Origin: Bordetella genomosp. 7
GTDB lineage: Bacteria > Pseudomonadota > Gammaproteobacteria > Burkholderiales > Burkholderiaceae_B
DNA length: 64,000 nt
Direction: 5' to 3'
NCBI RefSeq assembly: GCF_002261265.1
Contig: NZ_NEVK01000003.1
Location: 186,001 to 250,000 of the forward strand
Part shown: piece after piece, positions 50,036 through 59,769 of the stretch
How positions within the stretch are numbered: the first letter of the stretch is position 1
Layout: every line of letters starts with the position of its first letter
Position numbers and translations under genes: made by a program
The notes under the pieces: model-generated
The model's database searches: none
Told to the model about the DNA's origin: nothing
What the model saw: only the letters and a program-made list of their open reading frames with translations

Positions 50036-51850
50036 ATGTCTGACCCCCGCGCCCAGGACGTCCTGCAGCGCGTTTTTGGCTACGAATCCTTCCGCGGCGA
50101 CCAGCAGGCCATCGTCGATCACGTGATCGGCGGGGGCGACGCGCTGGTGCTGATGCCCACAGGCGGCGGCAAATCACTGTGCTACCAGGTTCCGGCGCTG
50201 GTGCGAGAGGGCACCGGCGTGGTGGTGTCGCCCCTTATCGCGCTGATGCAAGACCAGGTCGACGCCCTGACCGAGCTCGGCGTGCGCGCGGCCTATCTGA
50301 ATTCCACGCAAGACTGGCGCGTGGCGCGCGAGGTCGAACAGGCGTTCCTGGCGGGCGAGCTCGACTTGCTGTATGTGGCCCCCGAACGTCTGCTGACCGA
50401 CCGCTGCCTGCAATTGCTCGAACGCGGCCGCATTGCCTTGTTCGCCATCGACGAAGCGCATTGCGTATCGCAATGGGGCCACGATTTCCGGCCCGAGTAC
50501 CTGGGCTTGTCGATGCTGCACGAGCGTTGGCCCGATGTGCCCCGCATCGCGCTCACCGCCACCGCCACGGCGGCCACGCGCGTCGAAATCGCCCAGCGGC
50601 TGGCGCTGGACGAGGCTCGCCATTTCGTGGCCAGTTTCGACCGGCCCAACATCCGCTATCGCATCGTCGAGAAAAACGAAGTGCGGCGCCAATTGCTGGA
50701 CCTGATCCGTGGCGAGCACGATGGCGATTCGGGCGTGGTGTATTGTCTGTCGCGCGCCCGGGTCGAGGAAACCGCCGACTTCCTGTGCCAGAACGGCGTC
50801 AATGCCTTGCCGTACCACGCCGGCCTGAGCGCCGCGGTGCGCGCGGGCAACCAGTCCCGGTTCCTGCGCGAAGATGGCATCGTCATGGTTGCCACCATTG
50901 CATTCGGCATGGGCATCGACAAGCCCGACGTGCGCTTCGTGGCGCACATCGATCTGCCCAAGTCGGTCGAGGGCTACTACCAGGAAACCGGCCGCGCGGG
51001 CCGCGACGGCCTGCCCGCGACGGCGTGGCTGGCCTACGGACTGCAGGATGTCGTACAGCAGCGCCGCATGATCGACGAATCCCCGGGCGACGAGCTCTAC
51101 CGCCGCCGCCTGGGCCAGCAGCTCGACGCCATGCTGGGCCTGTGCGAAACCGTCGAATGCCGCCGCGTGCGCCTGCTGGCCTACTTCGGGCAGGCAATCA
51201 CCGCTTGCGGCAACTGCGACGTATGTCTTGATCCACCCCAGTCCTGGGATGGCACGGTGGCCGCGCAGAAAGTGCTGTCGGCGGTGTACCGGTTGTGGAA
51301 AGAGCGCGGGCAGCGCTATGGCGCGGGCCATATCATCGATATTCTGCGCGGCAAAGATACCGACCGCATCCGGCAGAACGATCACCAGACGCTGAGCGTG
51401 TTCGGTGTGGGCGCCGATCTGTCCGAAAATGCCTGGCGCGGTGTGTTGCGCCAGTTGCTGGCCCAGGGCCTGCTGGCCGTCGATACCGACGGTTATGGCA
51501 CGCTGGCCCTTACCGAGGGCAGCCGGACCGTGCTCAAGGGCGAACGCCAGCTGATGCTGCGGCGCGAATCAGAGAAAAAGGCGCGGAACAGCAAGTCCGG
51601 CGGCCGCAGCCGCGCCGCGGTCATCGATCTGCCGCCCGAAGCGCAGCCCGTTTTCGAGGCCTTGCGCAACTGGCGCGGCGAGGTCGCCAAGAACCATGGC
51701 GTGCCGGCCTATGTGATCTTTCACGATGCCACGCTGCGTGAAATCGCCCTGGCGCGGCCCGCGTCCATGCACGAACTGGCGCATATCAATGGCGTGGGCA
51801 CGCGCAAACTCGAAGCGTACGGCGACGACATCCTGAGGCTGGTGGCGTAA
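50036..51850 (+). CDS. recQ: ATP-dependent DNA helicase RecQ
   Basis: 3'-5' helicase acting in recombination and fork repair. The 604 residues contain Walker [13 protein letters not shown], the DEAH box and aromatic loop [17 protein letters not shown], and motif [21 protein letters not shown] and [13 protein letters not shown]. The zinc-binding region ([16 protein letters not shown], then CGNCDVC) is followed by the winged helix. A C-terminal HRDC domain begins near [24 protein letters not shown] at 50001-50006 is a possible -10 box. The stop lies 29 bases before repeat array 3. Confidence 0.97.
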   Translation: MSDPRAQDVLQRVFGYESFRGDQQAIVDHVIGGGDALVLMPTGGGKSLCYQVPALVREGTGVVVSPLIALMQDQVDALTELGVRAAYLNSTQDWRVAREVEQAFLAGELDLLYVAPERLLTDRCLQLLERGRIALFAIDEAHCVSQWGHDFRPEYLGLSMLHERWPDVPRIALTATATAATRVEIAQRLALDEARHFVASFDRPNIRYRIVEKNEVRRQLLDLIRGEHDGDSGVVYCLSRARVEETADFLCQNGVNALPYHAGLSAAVRAGNQSRFLREDGIVMVATIAFGMGIDKPDVRFVAHIDLPKSVEGYYQETGRAGRDGLPATAWLAYGLQDVVQQRRMIDESPGDELYRRRLGQQLDAMLGLCETVECRRVRLLAYFGQAITACGNCDVCLDPPQSWDGTVAAQKVLSAVYRLWKERGQRYGAGHIIDILRGKDTDRIRQNDHQTLSVFGVGADLSENAWRGVLRQLLAQGLLAVDTDGYGTLALTEGSRTVLKGERQLMLRRESEKKARNSKSGGRSRAAVIDLPPEAQPVFEALRNWRGEVAKNHGVPAYVIFHDATLREIALARPASMHELAHINGVGTRKLEAYGDDILRLVA

Positions 51851-51879
51851 TCAACATCCGCCGCCGCGCTTGCGCGGTC

Positions 51880-52338
51880 GGTGTCTGACACCCTTCGGGA
51901 GTCAGACACCGCATCAGAACAGTTTCCCGCCAGGTGTCTGACTCCCGAAGGGTGTCAGACACCACATCAGAACCATCTGGCCGGCCATGCCCTTCGGGAG
52001 TCCGCCAGGTGTCTGACTCCCGAAGGGTGTCAGACACCACACCAGCAGCATCTGGCCGGCCATGCCCGAAGGGAGTCCGCCAGGTGTCTGACTCCCGAAG
52101 GGTGTCAGACACCACATCAGCAGCATCTGGCCGGCCATGCTCGAAGGGAGTCCGCCAGGTGTCTGACTCCCGAAGGGTGTCAGACACCACACCAGAAGCA
52201 TCTGGCCGGCCATGCTCGAAGGGAGTCCGCCAGGTGTCTGACTCCCGAAGGGTGTCAGACACCACACCAGAAGCGTCTGGCCGGCCATGCTCGAAGGGAG
52301 TCCGCCAGGTGTCTGACTCCCGAAGGGTGTCAGACACC
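51880..52338. repeat. tandem array of seven 31-bp hairpin elements, 75-bp period (array 3)
   Basis: Elements lie at 51880-51910, 51933-51963, 52008-52038, 52083-52113, 52158-52188, 52233-52263 and 52308-52338. The last six are exactly 75 bases apart and identical in the element. The first is inverted and 53 bases from the second. Arms are GGTGTCTGAC and GTCAGACACC around CCC-GAA-GGG (loop TTC in the inverted copy). The 44-base spacers are near-identical and each contains a truncated half-element (CCCTTCGGGAGTC or CTCGAAGGGAGTC). The array fills the 561-base gap between convergent recQ and ruvB; 52339-52411 holds no gene. Confidence 0.96.
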
Positions 52339-52411
52339 ACATCAGAACCATCTGGCCGCCCGTGCTGGCCCCTCGGGTCGCACCCCGGCAGCCCACGCTC
52401 CCCGGGTGCGC

Positions 52412-53470
52412 CTACTTGAACAGTTCGCCGCTGCCTGTGGGCGGGGCCAGGCCCAGGTGCCGCCACGTCGTCTGGGTGGCCATGCGGCCTCGGGGCGTGC
52501 GTTGCAGATAGCCGTGCTGGATCAGGTAAGGCTCGATCACGTCTTCGATGGTGTCGCGCTCTTCGCCGATGGCGGCGGCCAGGCTGTCCACGCCCACCGG
52601 CCCGCCGTCGAACTTGTGCACGATCGCTTCCAGCAGCTTCCGGTCCATCAAGTCCAGCCCTTGCGGGTCCACTTCGAGCATGGCCAGCGCCTTGCCCGCC
52701 GACTCGGCGTCGATCGTGCCGTGTGACTTGACCTGCGCGTAGTCGCGCACCCGGCGCAGCAGCCTGTTGGCAATACGCGGCGTGCCGCGAGACCGGCGTG
52801 CCACTTCCGCCGCGCCGTCGGGCGTAATCGCGACGTTGAGCAAACCCGCGCTGCGCGTGACGATGCGCCCCAGGTCATCGGCGTTGTAGAACTCCAGGCG
52901 CGAAACGATGCCGAAACGGTCACGCAACGGGTTGGTCAGCATCCCGGCCCGCGTGGTGGCCCCCACCAGCGTAAACGGCTGCAAGTCCAGCTTGACGCTG
53001 CGCGCCGCGGGGCCTTCGCCGATCAGGATGTCGATCTGGAAATCTTCCAGCGCCGGGTACAGGATTTCTTCCACCACAGGCGACAGCCGATGGATCTCGT
53101 CGATGAACAACACATCGTTCTTTTCAAGATTCGTCAGCAGCGCGGCCAGGTCGCCGGGGCGCTCCAGCACCGGCCCCGATGTCTGCCGCAACTGCACGCC
53201 CATTTCGTGCGCGATGATGTGCGCGAGCGTCGTCTTGCCCAGCCCAGGCGGGCCGAACAGCAGCACATGATCGAGCGCCTCGCCGCGCTTGCGCGCTGCG
53301 GCAATGAAAATCTCGAGCTGCTCGCGCGCGCGCTGCTGGCCCACGTATTCTTGCAGCGCCTTGGGGCGCAGGGCGCGCTCGATGGACTCTTCGTTGGGCG
53401 ACACCGGTTGCGGCGTCACCAGGCGGGGCGCGTCGGGCAGGGAAGAAAGCGAATCAGACTGGATGGCCAT
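52412..53470 (-). CDS. ruvB: Holliday junction branch-migration ATPase RuvB
   Basis: AAA+ motor that drives branch migration with RuvA. The 352 residues contain [20 protein letters not shown], Walker [15 protein letters not shown], Walker [20 protein letters not shown], sensor 1 [20 protein letters not shown], and the arginine-finger region [19 protein letters not shown]. The winged-helix end has [20 protein letters not shown]. The start at 53470 ([10 protein letters not shown]) fits the family. Unlike the usual ruvAB arrangement, ruvB is separated from ruvA by two genes on the opposite strand. Confidence 0.97.
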   Translation of the reverse strand: MAIQSDSLSSLPDAPRLVTPQPVSPNEESIERALRPKALQEYVGQQRAREQLEIFIAAARKRGEALDHVLLFGPPGLGKTTLAHIIAHEMGVQLRQTSGPVLERPGDLAALLTNLEKNDVLFIDEIHRLSPVVEEILYPALEDFQIDILIGEGPAARSVKLDLQPFTLVGATTRAGMLTNPLRDRFGIVSRLEFYNADDLGRIVTRSAGLLNVAITPDGAAEVARRSRGTPRIANRLLRRVRDYAQVKSHGTIDAESAGKALAMLEVDPQGLDLMDRKLLEAIVHKFDGGPVGVDSLAAAIGEERDTIEDVIEPYLIQHGYLQRTPRGRMATQTTWRHLGLAPPTGSGELFK

Positions 53471-53594
53471 AATAAAAAGCAAGACTGGCATCACAGCAAC
53501 AGCCGGGCCAGCGCAAGCATCGTACACCACCCATCCCGTCAACAGGCGATATCATCCAACCACCGCACTCCCACCCAAGCCAAAGAAAGACCTC

Positions 53595-54557
53595 ATGTCC
53601 ACGCTACCCACCTACGATGATGTCGTACGCGCCGCCCAGACCCTGGCCGGCGTCGCCCACCGCACCCCCGTACTGCGCTCGGCCACCGCCGACGCGCGCA
53701 CCGGCGCGCAGATTTTCTTCAAGTGCGAAAACTTCCAGCGCATGGGCGCCTTCAAGTTCCGTGGCGGCTACAACGCCATTGCGCGGCTGACGCCGGCGCA
53801 GCGGGATGCCGGGGTCGTTACGTTTTCGTCCGGCAATCATGCCCAGGCCATCGCCCTGGCCGCGCGCCTGCTGGGCGTGCGAGCCACCATCATCATGCCG
53901 CACGATGCACCGGTGGCCAAGCGCGCCGCCACCGAAGGCTATGGGGGGCACGTCGTCACCTATGACCGCTACACCGACGACCGCGAGGCGGTGGCGCGCC
54001 GCATCCAGGCCGAGACCGGCGCCACGCTGATCCCGCCCTATGACCATGCGGACGTCATCGCGGGGCAGGGCACCGCCGCCAAAGAACTGTTCGAAGAAGT
54101 CGGCTCGCTGGACGCCCTGGTCGTCTGCCTGGGCGGCGGCGGCTTGCTGGCCGGATCGGCGCTGGCGGCCAGCGCCCTCAGCCCGGCCTGTGCCGTCTAT
54201 GGGGTCGAGCCGGAAGCCGGCAACGACGGCCAGCAGTCGCTGCGCAAGGGTGAAATCGTGCGCATCCCCACGCCCAAGTCATTGGCCGACGGCGCCGTCA
54301 CGACGCATCTGGGGCAGTTGACGTTCCCGCTCATCCGGCAGCACGTCAAAGACATCGTCACCGTCACCGACGACCAGCTGGTCGAGACCATGAAATTCTT
54401 TGCCGAACGCATGAAAATGGTGGTCGAGCCCACCGGCTGTCTGTCCACCGCGGCGGTGCTGCACCAGGCCCTGGCCATGCCGGGCAAGCGGGTGGGCGTC
54501 ATCATCAGCGGCGGCAACGTCGATCTGGGCAATTACGCGCGGCTGCTGGCGGGTTGA
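53595..54557 (+). CDS. PLP-dependent threonine/serine dehydratase family protein
   Basis: Fold-type II PLP enzyme of 320 residues. Lys54 in RMGAFKFRGGYNA is the Schiff-base lysine. TFSSGNHAQAIALAARLLGV and the glycine-rich phosphate loop CLGGGGLLAGSALAA are characteristic. The protein lacks the C-terminal regulatory domain of biosynthetic IlvA, and its length matches catabolic threonine dehydratase, serine racemase and threo-3-hydroxyaspartate ammonia-lyase. Which of these it is cannot be decided by eye. ATG 53595 with AAAGA upstream; divergent from ruvB with 124 bases between. Confidence 0.88.
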   Translation: MSTLPTYDDVVRAAQTLAGVAHRTPVLRSATADARTGAQIFFKCENFQRMGAFKFRGGYNAIARLTPAQRDAGVVTFSSGNHAQAIALAARLLGVRATIIMPHDAPVAKRAATEGYGGHVVTYDRYTDDREAVARRIQAETGATLIPPYDHADVIAGQGTAAKELFEEVGSLDALVVCLGGGGLLAGSALAASALSPACAVYGVEPEAGNDGQQSLRKGEIVRIPTPKSLADGAVTTHLGQLTFPLIRQHVKDIVTVTDDQLVETMKFFAERMKMVVEPTGCLSTAAVLHQALAMPGKRVGVIISGGNVDLGNYARLLAG

Positions 54558-54630
54558 TCCACTCGCTTGCGGCGCCTGGCGGCGCGGGGCAGAATGGGCG
54601 GAACCGTTATCCGAATAAGAGGCTGCAACC

Positions 54631-55548
54631 ATGCGTATCCTGCTTGTTGGCGGCACCGGTTTCCTGGGCAGGCACGTGGCGGCACGGCTGGCCCGCGACG
54701 GGCACATCCTGCTCGTTCCCACGCGCCAGTATGCGCGCGGCCGCGATCTGCAATTGTTGCCGGGGCTTACGTTACTTGAAGCCGATGTCCACGACGACAC
54801 GGCGCTCGACCGCATGCTGCAAGAAAGCGACGCGGTCATCAACCTGGCCGGCATCCTGCATGGCGGGCATGGCCGGCCGTACGGCGCCGGCTTTGCCCGG
54901 GTGCACGTAGAGCTGCCGCGCCGGCTTGCGCAAGCGTGCCGGCGCCACGACGTGCGGCGCCTGCTGCACGTCAGCGCCTTGTGCGCCGATTCCTCCGGCC
55001 CCAGCATGTACCTGCGGTCCAAGGGCGACGGCGAAGCCGCCCTGCGCCAGGTCTATGCCGCCTGGCCCGACGGCGCCTGCACGATATTCCGGCCGTCGGT
55101 CGTATTCGGCCCCGACGACCGCTTCACGACCCTGTTCGCGCGGCTGGCGCGCTGGCTGCCCGCCATCCCGTTGGCGGGCGCCGACGCACGCATGCAGCCG
55201 GTCAGCGTGGCCGACGTGGCCAGTGCAATCGCCACGGCCCTGGTCAACCCCGTAACGGCCGGCCGTACCTACGAACTGGCCGGGCCGCAGGTATATACGC
55301 TGCGTGAAATCGTGCGCCTGTGCGCCATCTGGAGCGGCCATCCCAGGCCGGTGTGCGCGCTGCCCGCGGGCGTGGCCCGCCTGCAGGCGCGCTGCTTCGA
55401 ATGCCTGCCCGGCGACCCGCTCATCTCGCGCGACAACCTTGCGTCGCTTACCGTCGACAACATCGGGTCCGCAGCCATGGCGCCCGAGCTGGGCGTGGTG
55501 CCCGCCAGCATGGAAGCGGTCGTGCCGGGCTACCTGAAGCCCGCTTGA
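54631..55548 (+). CDS. NAD(P)-binding epimerase-like protein, NDUFA9-type
   Basis: Atypical short-chain (extended) Rossmann protein of 305 residues. The cofactor loop ILLVGGTGFLGRHVAARLA is at the N-terminus. AVINLAGILHGG, LLHVSALCADSS, MYLRSKGDGEAAL, TIFRPSVVFGPDDRF and QPVSVADVASAIATAL match the complex I NDUFA9/YbjT-like group. In many betaproteobacteria such a gene is a stand-alone housekeeping gene of unknown role. It lies 73 bases after the dehydratase gene on the same strand and is convergent with ruvA 22 bases away. Confidence 0.88.
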   Translation: MRILLVGGTGFLGRHVAARLARDGHILLVPTRQYARGRDLQLLPGLTLLEADVHDDTALDRMLQESDAVINLAGILHGGHGRPYGAGFARVHVELPRRLAQACRRHDVRRLLHVSALCADSSGPSMYLRSKGDGEAALRQVYAAWPDGACTIFRPSVVFGPDDRFTTLFARLARWLPAIPLAGADARMQPVSVADVASAIATALVNPVTAGRTYELAGPQVYTLREIVRLCAIWSGHPRPVCALPAGVARLQARCFECLPGDPLISRDNLASLTVDNIGSAAMAPELGVVPASMEAVVPGYLKPA

Positions 55549-55570
55549 CCCTACACCCCCCCGCCGCTGC

Positions 55571-56143
55571 TTATCGCACCAGCGCCTTCAGGGCCAGGCG
55601 TATGCCGTCCGACACCTCGGTGCCTTCGGGCAGTGTCTTGAGCGCGGCCTGCGACTCTTTTTCGGAATACCCCAGAGCGAGCAGCGCGTTCAGGATGTCG
55701 GCCTGGCTGTCGGGCACGGGGTGTGCGCTGGCGCCGATGTCGGCGCCCAGTTTGCCGCGCATTTCCAGCAACAGGCGCTCGGCGGTTTTCTTGCCGATGC
55801 CGGGCACGCGCGTAAGCCGCCCGGATTCCTGCAGCGTGATGGCCTGCGCCAGCTCGCCTACCGAAAGGCCCGACAACACCGCCAGCGCCGTGCGCGCGCC
55901 GATGCCGCTGACCTTGATCAGTTCGCGGAACGCGCCGCGTTCGGCCGGCGTGGCGAACCCGTAGAGGATGTGCGCGTCCTCGCGCACGGTCAGGTGGGTA
56001 TACAGCGCAACGCGTGCGCCGGTTTCCGGCAGGGCGTACAGGGTGCTCATGGGCACTTCGATGTCATAGCCCAGGCCATTGACGTCCACGCAAATGGTGG
56101 GCGGCAGTTTCTCGATCAGGGTTCCGGTAATGCGTCCGATCAT
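55571..56143 (-). CDS. ruvA: Holliday junction DNA-binding protein RuvA
   Basis: Tetrameric protein that binds four-way junctions and loads RuvB. The 190 residues begin [20 protein letters not shown] (OB fold). Two helix-hairpin-helix motifs follow ([18 protein letters not shown] and [19 protein letters not shown]), and the RuvB-contacting domain ends the protein ([20 protein letters not shown]). It follows ruvC after 81 bases on the same strand. Confidence 0.97.
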   Translation of the reverse strand: MIGRITGTLIEKLPPTICVDVNGLGYDIEVPMSTLYALPETGARVALYTHLTVREDAHILYGFATPAERGAFRELIKVSGIGARTALAVLSGLSVGELAQAITLQESGRLTRVPGIGKKTAERLLLEMRGKLGADIGASAHPVPDSQADILNALLALGYSEKESQAALKTLPEGTEVSDGIRLALKALVR

Positions 56144-56224
56144 GGTGCAGGCGCCAGCAAGTGAAGGAATGGCGCGCCGCGCGCGCCCTGCCGGCATTCT
56201 AAACGGTGTGCCGCGCGGGGCGGG

Positions 56225-56773
56225 TCAGCCCACCACGCGGCCGCCACGCACGCGCGCACGGCTGCCACGGCCTGCGCCGCCCGACAGCAGGCCCAGGCGG
56301 CTTTGCAGCGGCCCGACGTGTGCATGGCAAATTGCGCAGGCCAGCGCATCGGCCGAATCGGGAGCGGGCGTGCCGTCCAGCGACAGCAGGCGCTGAACCA
56401 TCATCTGCACTTGCTCTTTGGCGGCCCGCCCGGTGCCGACCACAGCCTTCTTGATCTGCAGCGCGGTGTATTCGTGAACCTCGAGCCGGCTGTCGGCCAG
56501 CGCGCACAGCGCCGCGCCGCGCGCCTGCCCCAGCAGCAGGGTGGAGGCGGGGTTGGTGTTGAGGAAGACGATTTCCAGCGCCGCGACATCGGGGCGCGTG
56601 TCGCGGGCGACCTCGCGCAGGTTGTCCAGGATGACTTTCAGGCGCTCGGGCAGCGCTAGCGCAGGCGGCACCACGATGGTGCCGCTGGCCACATAGCGCA
56701 GGCTCGCGCCCTTGACATCGATCACACCGAAACCGGTGCGGCGCAGGCCGGGGTCGATGCCGAGGACGCGCAT
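56225..56773 (-). CDS. ruvC: Holliday junction resolvase RuvC
   Basis: Endonuclease that cuts Holliday junctions. The 182 residues start [19 protein letters not shown] with catalytic Asp7. [20 protein letters not shown] contains the catalytic Glu, [20 protein letters not shown] the DNA-binding stretch, and [14 protein letters not shown] the final acidic residues. The ATG shares one base with the purH stop (TGATG), so it is coupled to purH. The C-terminus beyond the family core is short and Arg/Gly-rich. Confidence 0.97.
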   Translation of the reverse strand: MRVLGIDPGLRRTGFGVIDVKGASLRYVASGTIVVPPALALPERLKVILDNLREVARDTRPDVAALEIVFLNTNPASTLLLGQARGAALCALADSRLEVHEYTALQIKKAVVGTGRAAKEQVQMMVQRLLSLDGTPAPDSADALACAICHAHVGPLQSRLGLLSGGAGRGSRARVRGGRVVG

Positions 56774-58362
56774 CAGTGACGGAAGTGGCGGGTGCCGGTG
56801 AAGACCATGGCGATGCCATGCTCGTCGGCGGCCGCGATCACTTCGTCGTCGCGCACACTGCCGCCGGGCTGGATCACGCAGGTCGCCCCGGCTGCCACCA
56901 CCACGTCCAGGCCATCACGGAACGGGAAGAACGCATCGGACGCCACCGCCGAACCCTGCAGCGTCAGCCCCGCGTTCTCGGCCTTGATGGAGGCAATGCG
57001 GGCGGAATCGATGCGGCTCATCTGGCCGGCGCCGACGCCCAGGGTCATGCCGCCGGCGGCGAACACGATGGCATTGGACTTGACGTACTTGGCGACCTTC
57101 CAGGCAAAGGCCAGGTCGTTCATTTCCTGTTCGGTGGGCTGGCGGCGGGTAACCGCCCGGAGCGCATCGCGCGGCACGTTATACGAGTCGGGCGTCTGCA
57201 CCAGCCAGCCACCGCCCACGCGCTTGATGTCGAAATCGTTGTGTCCGGCGCCGGCGGGAACTTCCAGCACGCGCACGTTCTTCTTGGCCGCCAGCACGGC
57301 CAGCGCCGCGCCATCGTAGCCCGGCGCCAGCAGCACTTCCACGAACTGGCCGCTGACAGCTTCGGCCGTGGCCGCGTCAATGGGGCGGTTGAAGGCGATG
57401 ATTCCGCCGAAGGCCGATGTCGGGTCGGTTTTGAAGGCTTGCTGATAGGCGTGCAGCGTATCGCCCGCCACCGCCACGCCGCAGGGGTTGGCGTGCTTGA
57501 CGATCACGCAGGCGGGCGTGTCGAAGCTGCGCACGCATTCCCACGCCGCGTCGGCGTCGGCGATGTTGTTGTACGACAGTTCCTTGCCTTGCAGTTGCCG
57601 GTAATTGCCCAGCAGGCCGGCGGCGCGGTGGCTGTCGACATAGAACGCGGCCTGCTGGTGGGGGTTTTCGCCGTAGCGCAAGGCCTGCGCCTTGTTGACC
57701 TGCAGTGTCAGCGTGCCCGGCCAGTCGTGGCGCGATGGGGCGGCGTCCTGCGCGGGCGCGGGCTCCGCCAGGCTGGTCAGGTAGCCGGCGATCGCCCCAT
57801 CGTAGGCGGCCGTATGGGCGTAAGTCTTGGCGGCCAGCTCCAGGCGCAGCGCATACGATGTGGAGCCGGTCTTGTCCATTTCTGCCAGCACGCGCGAATA
57901 GTCGGCCGGGTCGATCACGACCGTGACGCCGCCGGCCTCGGTGCCGTGGTTCTTGGCGGCCGCCCGCAGCATCGCCGGCCCGCCGATGTCGATGTTTTCT
58001 ACCGCGTCGGCAAACGTGCAGCCCGGCCGCGCGATGGTTTCGCGGAACGGATACAGGTTCACCACCAGCATGTCGATGCGGTCGATGCCATGCTCGGCAA
58101 TGGTGTCCAGGTGTTCGGCGCTGTCGCGGCGGGCCAGCAGGCCCCCGTGGATCTTGGGGTGCAGCGTCTTGACCCGGCCGTCGAGGATTTCCGGCGATCC
58201 GGTATGCGCGGCGACTTCGGTGACGGCCAGGCCGGACTCGGCCAGCAGCCGGGCGGTGCCGCCCGTGGACAGCAGGCGCACGCCGCGCGCGGCCAGCGCG
58301 CGGGCGAATTCAACGATGCCGGTCTTGTCGGACACCGAGAGCAGGGCAGTTTCGATTTTCAT
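56773..58362 (-). CDS. purH: bifunctional AICAR formyltransferase / IMP cyclohydrolase
   Basis: Catalyses the last two steps of IMP synthesis. The 529 residues consist of an N-terminal MGS-like cyclohydrolase domain ([53 protein letters not shown]) and a C-terminal formyltransferase domain. The latter shows [45 protein letters not shown] with its catalytic Lys-His, and [18 protein letters not shown]. It follows fis by 48 bases and is coupled to ruvC. Confidence 0.98.
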   Translation of the reverse strand: MKIETALLSVSDKTGIVEFARALAARGVRLLSTGGTARLLAESGLAVTEVAAHTGSPEILDGRVKTLHPKIHGGLLARRDSAEHLDTIAEHGIDRIDMLVVNLYPFRETIARPGCTFADAVENIDIGGPAMLRAAAKNHGTEAGGVTVVIDPADYSRVLAEMDKTGSTSYALRLELAAKTYAHTAAYDGAIAGYLTSLAEPAPAQDAAPSRHDWPGTLTLQVNKAQALRYGENPHQQAAFYVDSHRAAGLLGNYRQLQGKELSYNNIADADAAWECVRSFDTPACVIVKHANPCGVAVAGDTLHAYQQAFKTDPTSAFGGIIAFNRPIDAATAEAVSGQFVEVLLAPGYDGAALAVLAAKKNVRVLEVPAGAGHNDFDIKRVGGGWLVQTPDSYNVPRDALRAVTRRQPTEQEMNDLAFAWKVAKYVKSNAIVFAAGGMTLGVGAGQMSRIDSARIASIKAENAGLTLQGSAVASDAFFPFRDGLDVVVAAGATCVIQPGGSVRDDEVIAAADEHGIAMVFTGTRHFRH

Positions 58363-58410
58363 GGAGAGGGCGGCTGAAAGAAAGAAAACGGTCGCGAGCG
58401 CGGCGGGCGC

Positions 58411-58650
58411 TCAGGGCTGGATGTTGTGGGCCTGCAGCTTCTTGCGCAGCGTATTGCGCGTGATGCCGAGCATTTCAGACGCCCGCGACTGGTTGCCGCC
58501 GGAACGCTCCAGGGCGACTTCGAGAACCGGGCGTTCCACGCAGCGCATCACCATGTCCCACATGTCGTGGGGCTGGGATTCGCCCAGGTCTTCGAAATAG
58601 CGCTCCAGGCTGGCGCGCACGCAGTCTTCCAGGACATCTTTCTTGCTCAT
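58411..58650 (-). CDS. fis: Fis-family nucleoid/DNA-binding protein
   Basis: Small DNA-bending protein of 79 residues. The C-terminal helix-turn-helix reads LERSGGNQSRASEMLGITRN then TLRKKLQAHNIQP, typical of Fis and NtrC C-termini. The N-terminal arm (MSKKDVLEDCVRASLERYFE) differs in detail from enterobacterial Fis, as in other betaproteobacteria. The start at 58650 is preferred over an ATG nine bases upstream. It follows dusB by 39 bases, the conserved dusB-fis operon arrangement. Confidence 0.94.
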   Translation of the reverse strand: MSKKDVLEDCVRASLERYFEDLGESQPHDMWDMVMRCVERPVLEVALERSGGNQSRASEMLGITRNTLRKKLQAHNIQP

Positions 58651-58689
58651 TGTGTACAAATTTTATAGTTGGAGGTGGGTGGTGGCGGA

Positions 58690-59715
58690 TCATGCCGCCA
58701 GCAGGGATTGCGCGTCGGCGGCCGCAATGGCCGGGCCGGCGCGCAAAAGTTCGTCGAACCAGTCGGACACGGCGCGCCATTGGTCGCGGGTGTTGTCGAT
58801 GCGGTTCATGCGGTCGCGGAACGCGTCTGCGCCGGGCAGGCCGTCTATGTACCAGCCGATATGCTTGCGCGCCGAGCGCACGCCGGTGTGCTCGCCGTAG
58901 AAGCGGTAATGATCGTCCAGGTGCTCGAGCAGCAGGTCGCGCATTTCTTCGGTGGAAGGCGGCGCCAGCGTTTCGCCTGTGCGCAGGTAGTGGTCGATTT
59001 CGCGGAAGATCCAGGGCCGGCCCTGGGCCGCCCGGCCGATCATGACCGCGTCGGCGCCAGTGTAATCGAGCACCTGGCGCGCCTTGCGCGGGCTGTCGAT
59101 ATCGCCGTTGGCAATGACCGGAATAGCGATCTCGGCCTTGACCGCGCGTATGGTGTCGTATTCGGCCTGGCCAGTGTACAGGTCGGCGCGGGTACGTCCG
59201 TGCAGCGCCAGGGCGGCGATGCCGGCGTCCTGGGCGCGGCGCGCCACCCGCAACGCGTTGCGGTTATCGCGGTCCCAGCCGGTACGGGTCTTCAGCGTTA
59301 CCGGCACGCCCAGCGGCTGGCAGGCCGCCACGACCGCGTCGAGTATGCGGGCCACCAGGTCTTCGTCGCGCAGTAGGGCCGAACCGGACGCCAGGTTGCA
59401 TACTTTCTTGACGGGGCAACCCATATTGATGTCGATGATGCGCGCGCCGCGCGCCGCGTTGAACGCGGCGGCCTCGGCCATCATGGCCGGGTCGGCGCCG
59501 GCGATCTGTACGGCCACCGGAGCGATCTCGCCGTCGTGGTTGAGGCGCCGCGAGGTCTTGACGCTTTCCCATAGCCGCGGGTTGCTGGCCGCCATTTCCG
59601 ACACGGCATGCCCGGCCCCCAGCCGCTTGCACAGCTGTCGGAAAGGCCGGTCGGTCACTCCCGCCATGGGAGCGACCAGCACGTTGTTGGGAAGGGTCCA
59701 GGGGCCGATGCGCAT
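58690..59715 (-). CDS. dusB: tRNA-dihydrouridine synthase B
   Basis: FMN enzyme that reduces a uridine of the tRNA D-loop. The 341 residues begin MRIGPWTLPNNVLVAPMAGV, the DusB signature. Cys100 in INMGCPVKKVCN is the catalytic cysteine and has the same number as in E. coli. LKTRTGWDRDNRNAL, ALHGRTRADLYTG and VIANGDIDSPRKA follow, then GRAAQGRPWIF for FMN binding. The fis gene follows. The start at 59715 fits the family; an ATG 24 bases upstream is possible. Confidence 0.97.
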   Translation of the reverse strand: MRIGPWTLPNNVLVAPMAGVTDRPFRQLCKRLGAGHAVSEMAASNPRLWESVKTSRRLNHDGEIAPVAVQIAGADPAMMAEAAAFNAARGARIIDINMGCPVKKVCNLASGSALLRDEDLVARILDAVVAACQPLGVPVTLKTRTGWDRDNRNALRVARRAQDAGIAALALHGRTRADLYTGQAEYDTIRAVKAEIAIPVIANGDIDSPRKARQVLDYTGADAVMIGRAAQGRPWIFREIDHYLRTGETLAPPSTEEMRDLLLEHLDDHYRFYGEHTGVRSARKHIGWYIDGLPGADAFRDRMNRIDNTRDQWRAVSDWFDELLRAGPAIAAADAQSLLAA

Positions 59716-59769
59716 GGGCGGGATTTTACCCGCCTTCAATACGGCACCTATTTGATCGGGCTGCCGCCT

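Noticed and set aside
51914-52396. Protein with 25-residue repeats encoded across array 3 on either strand
   Set aside because: The 75-bp period is a multiple of three, so any open frame gives a repeated peptide. There is no ribosome-binding site or conserved domain, and the other arrays (58 and 90 bp) do not keep a common frame.
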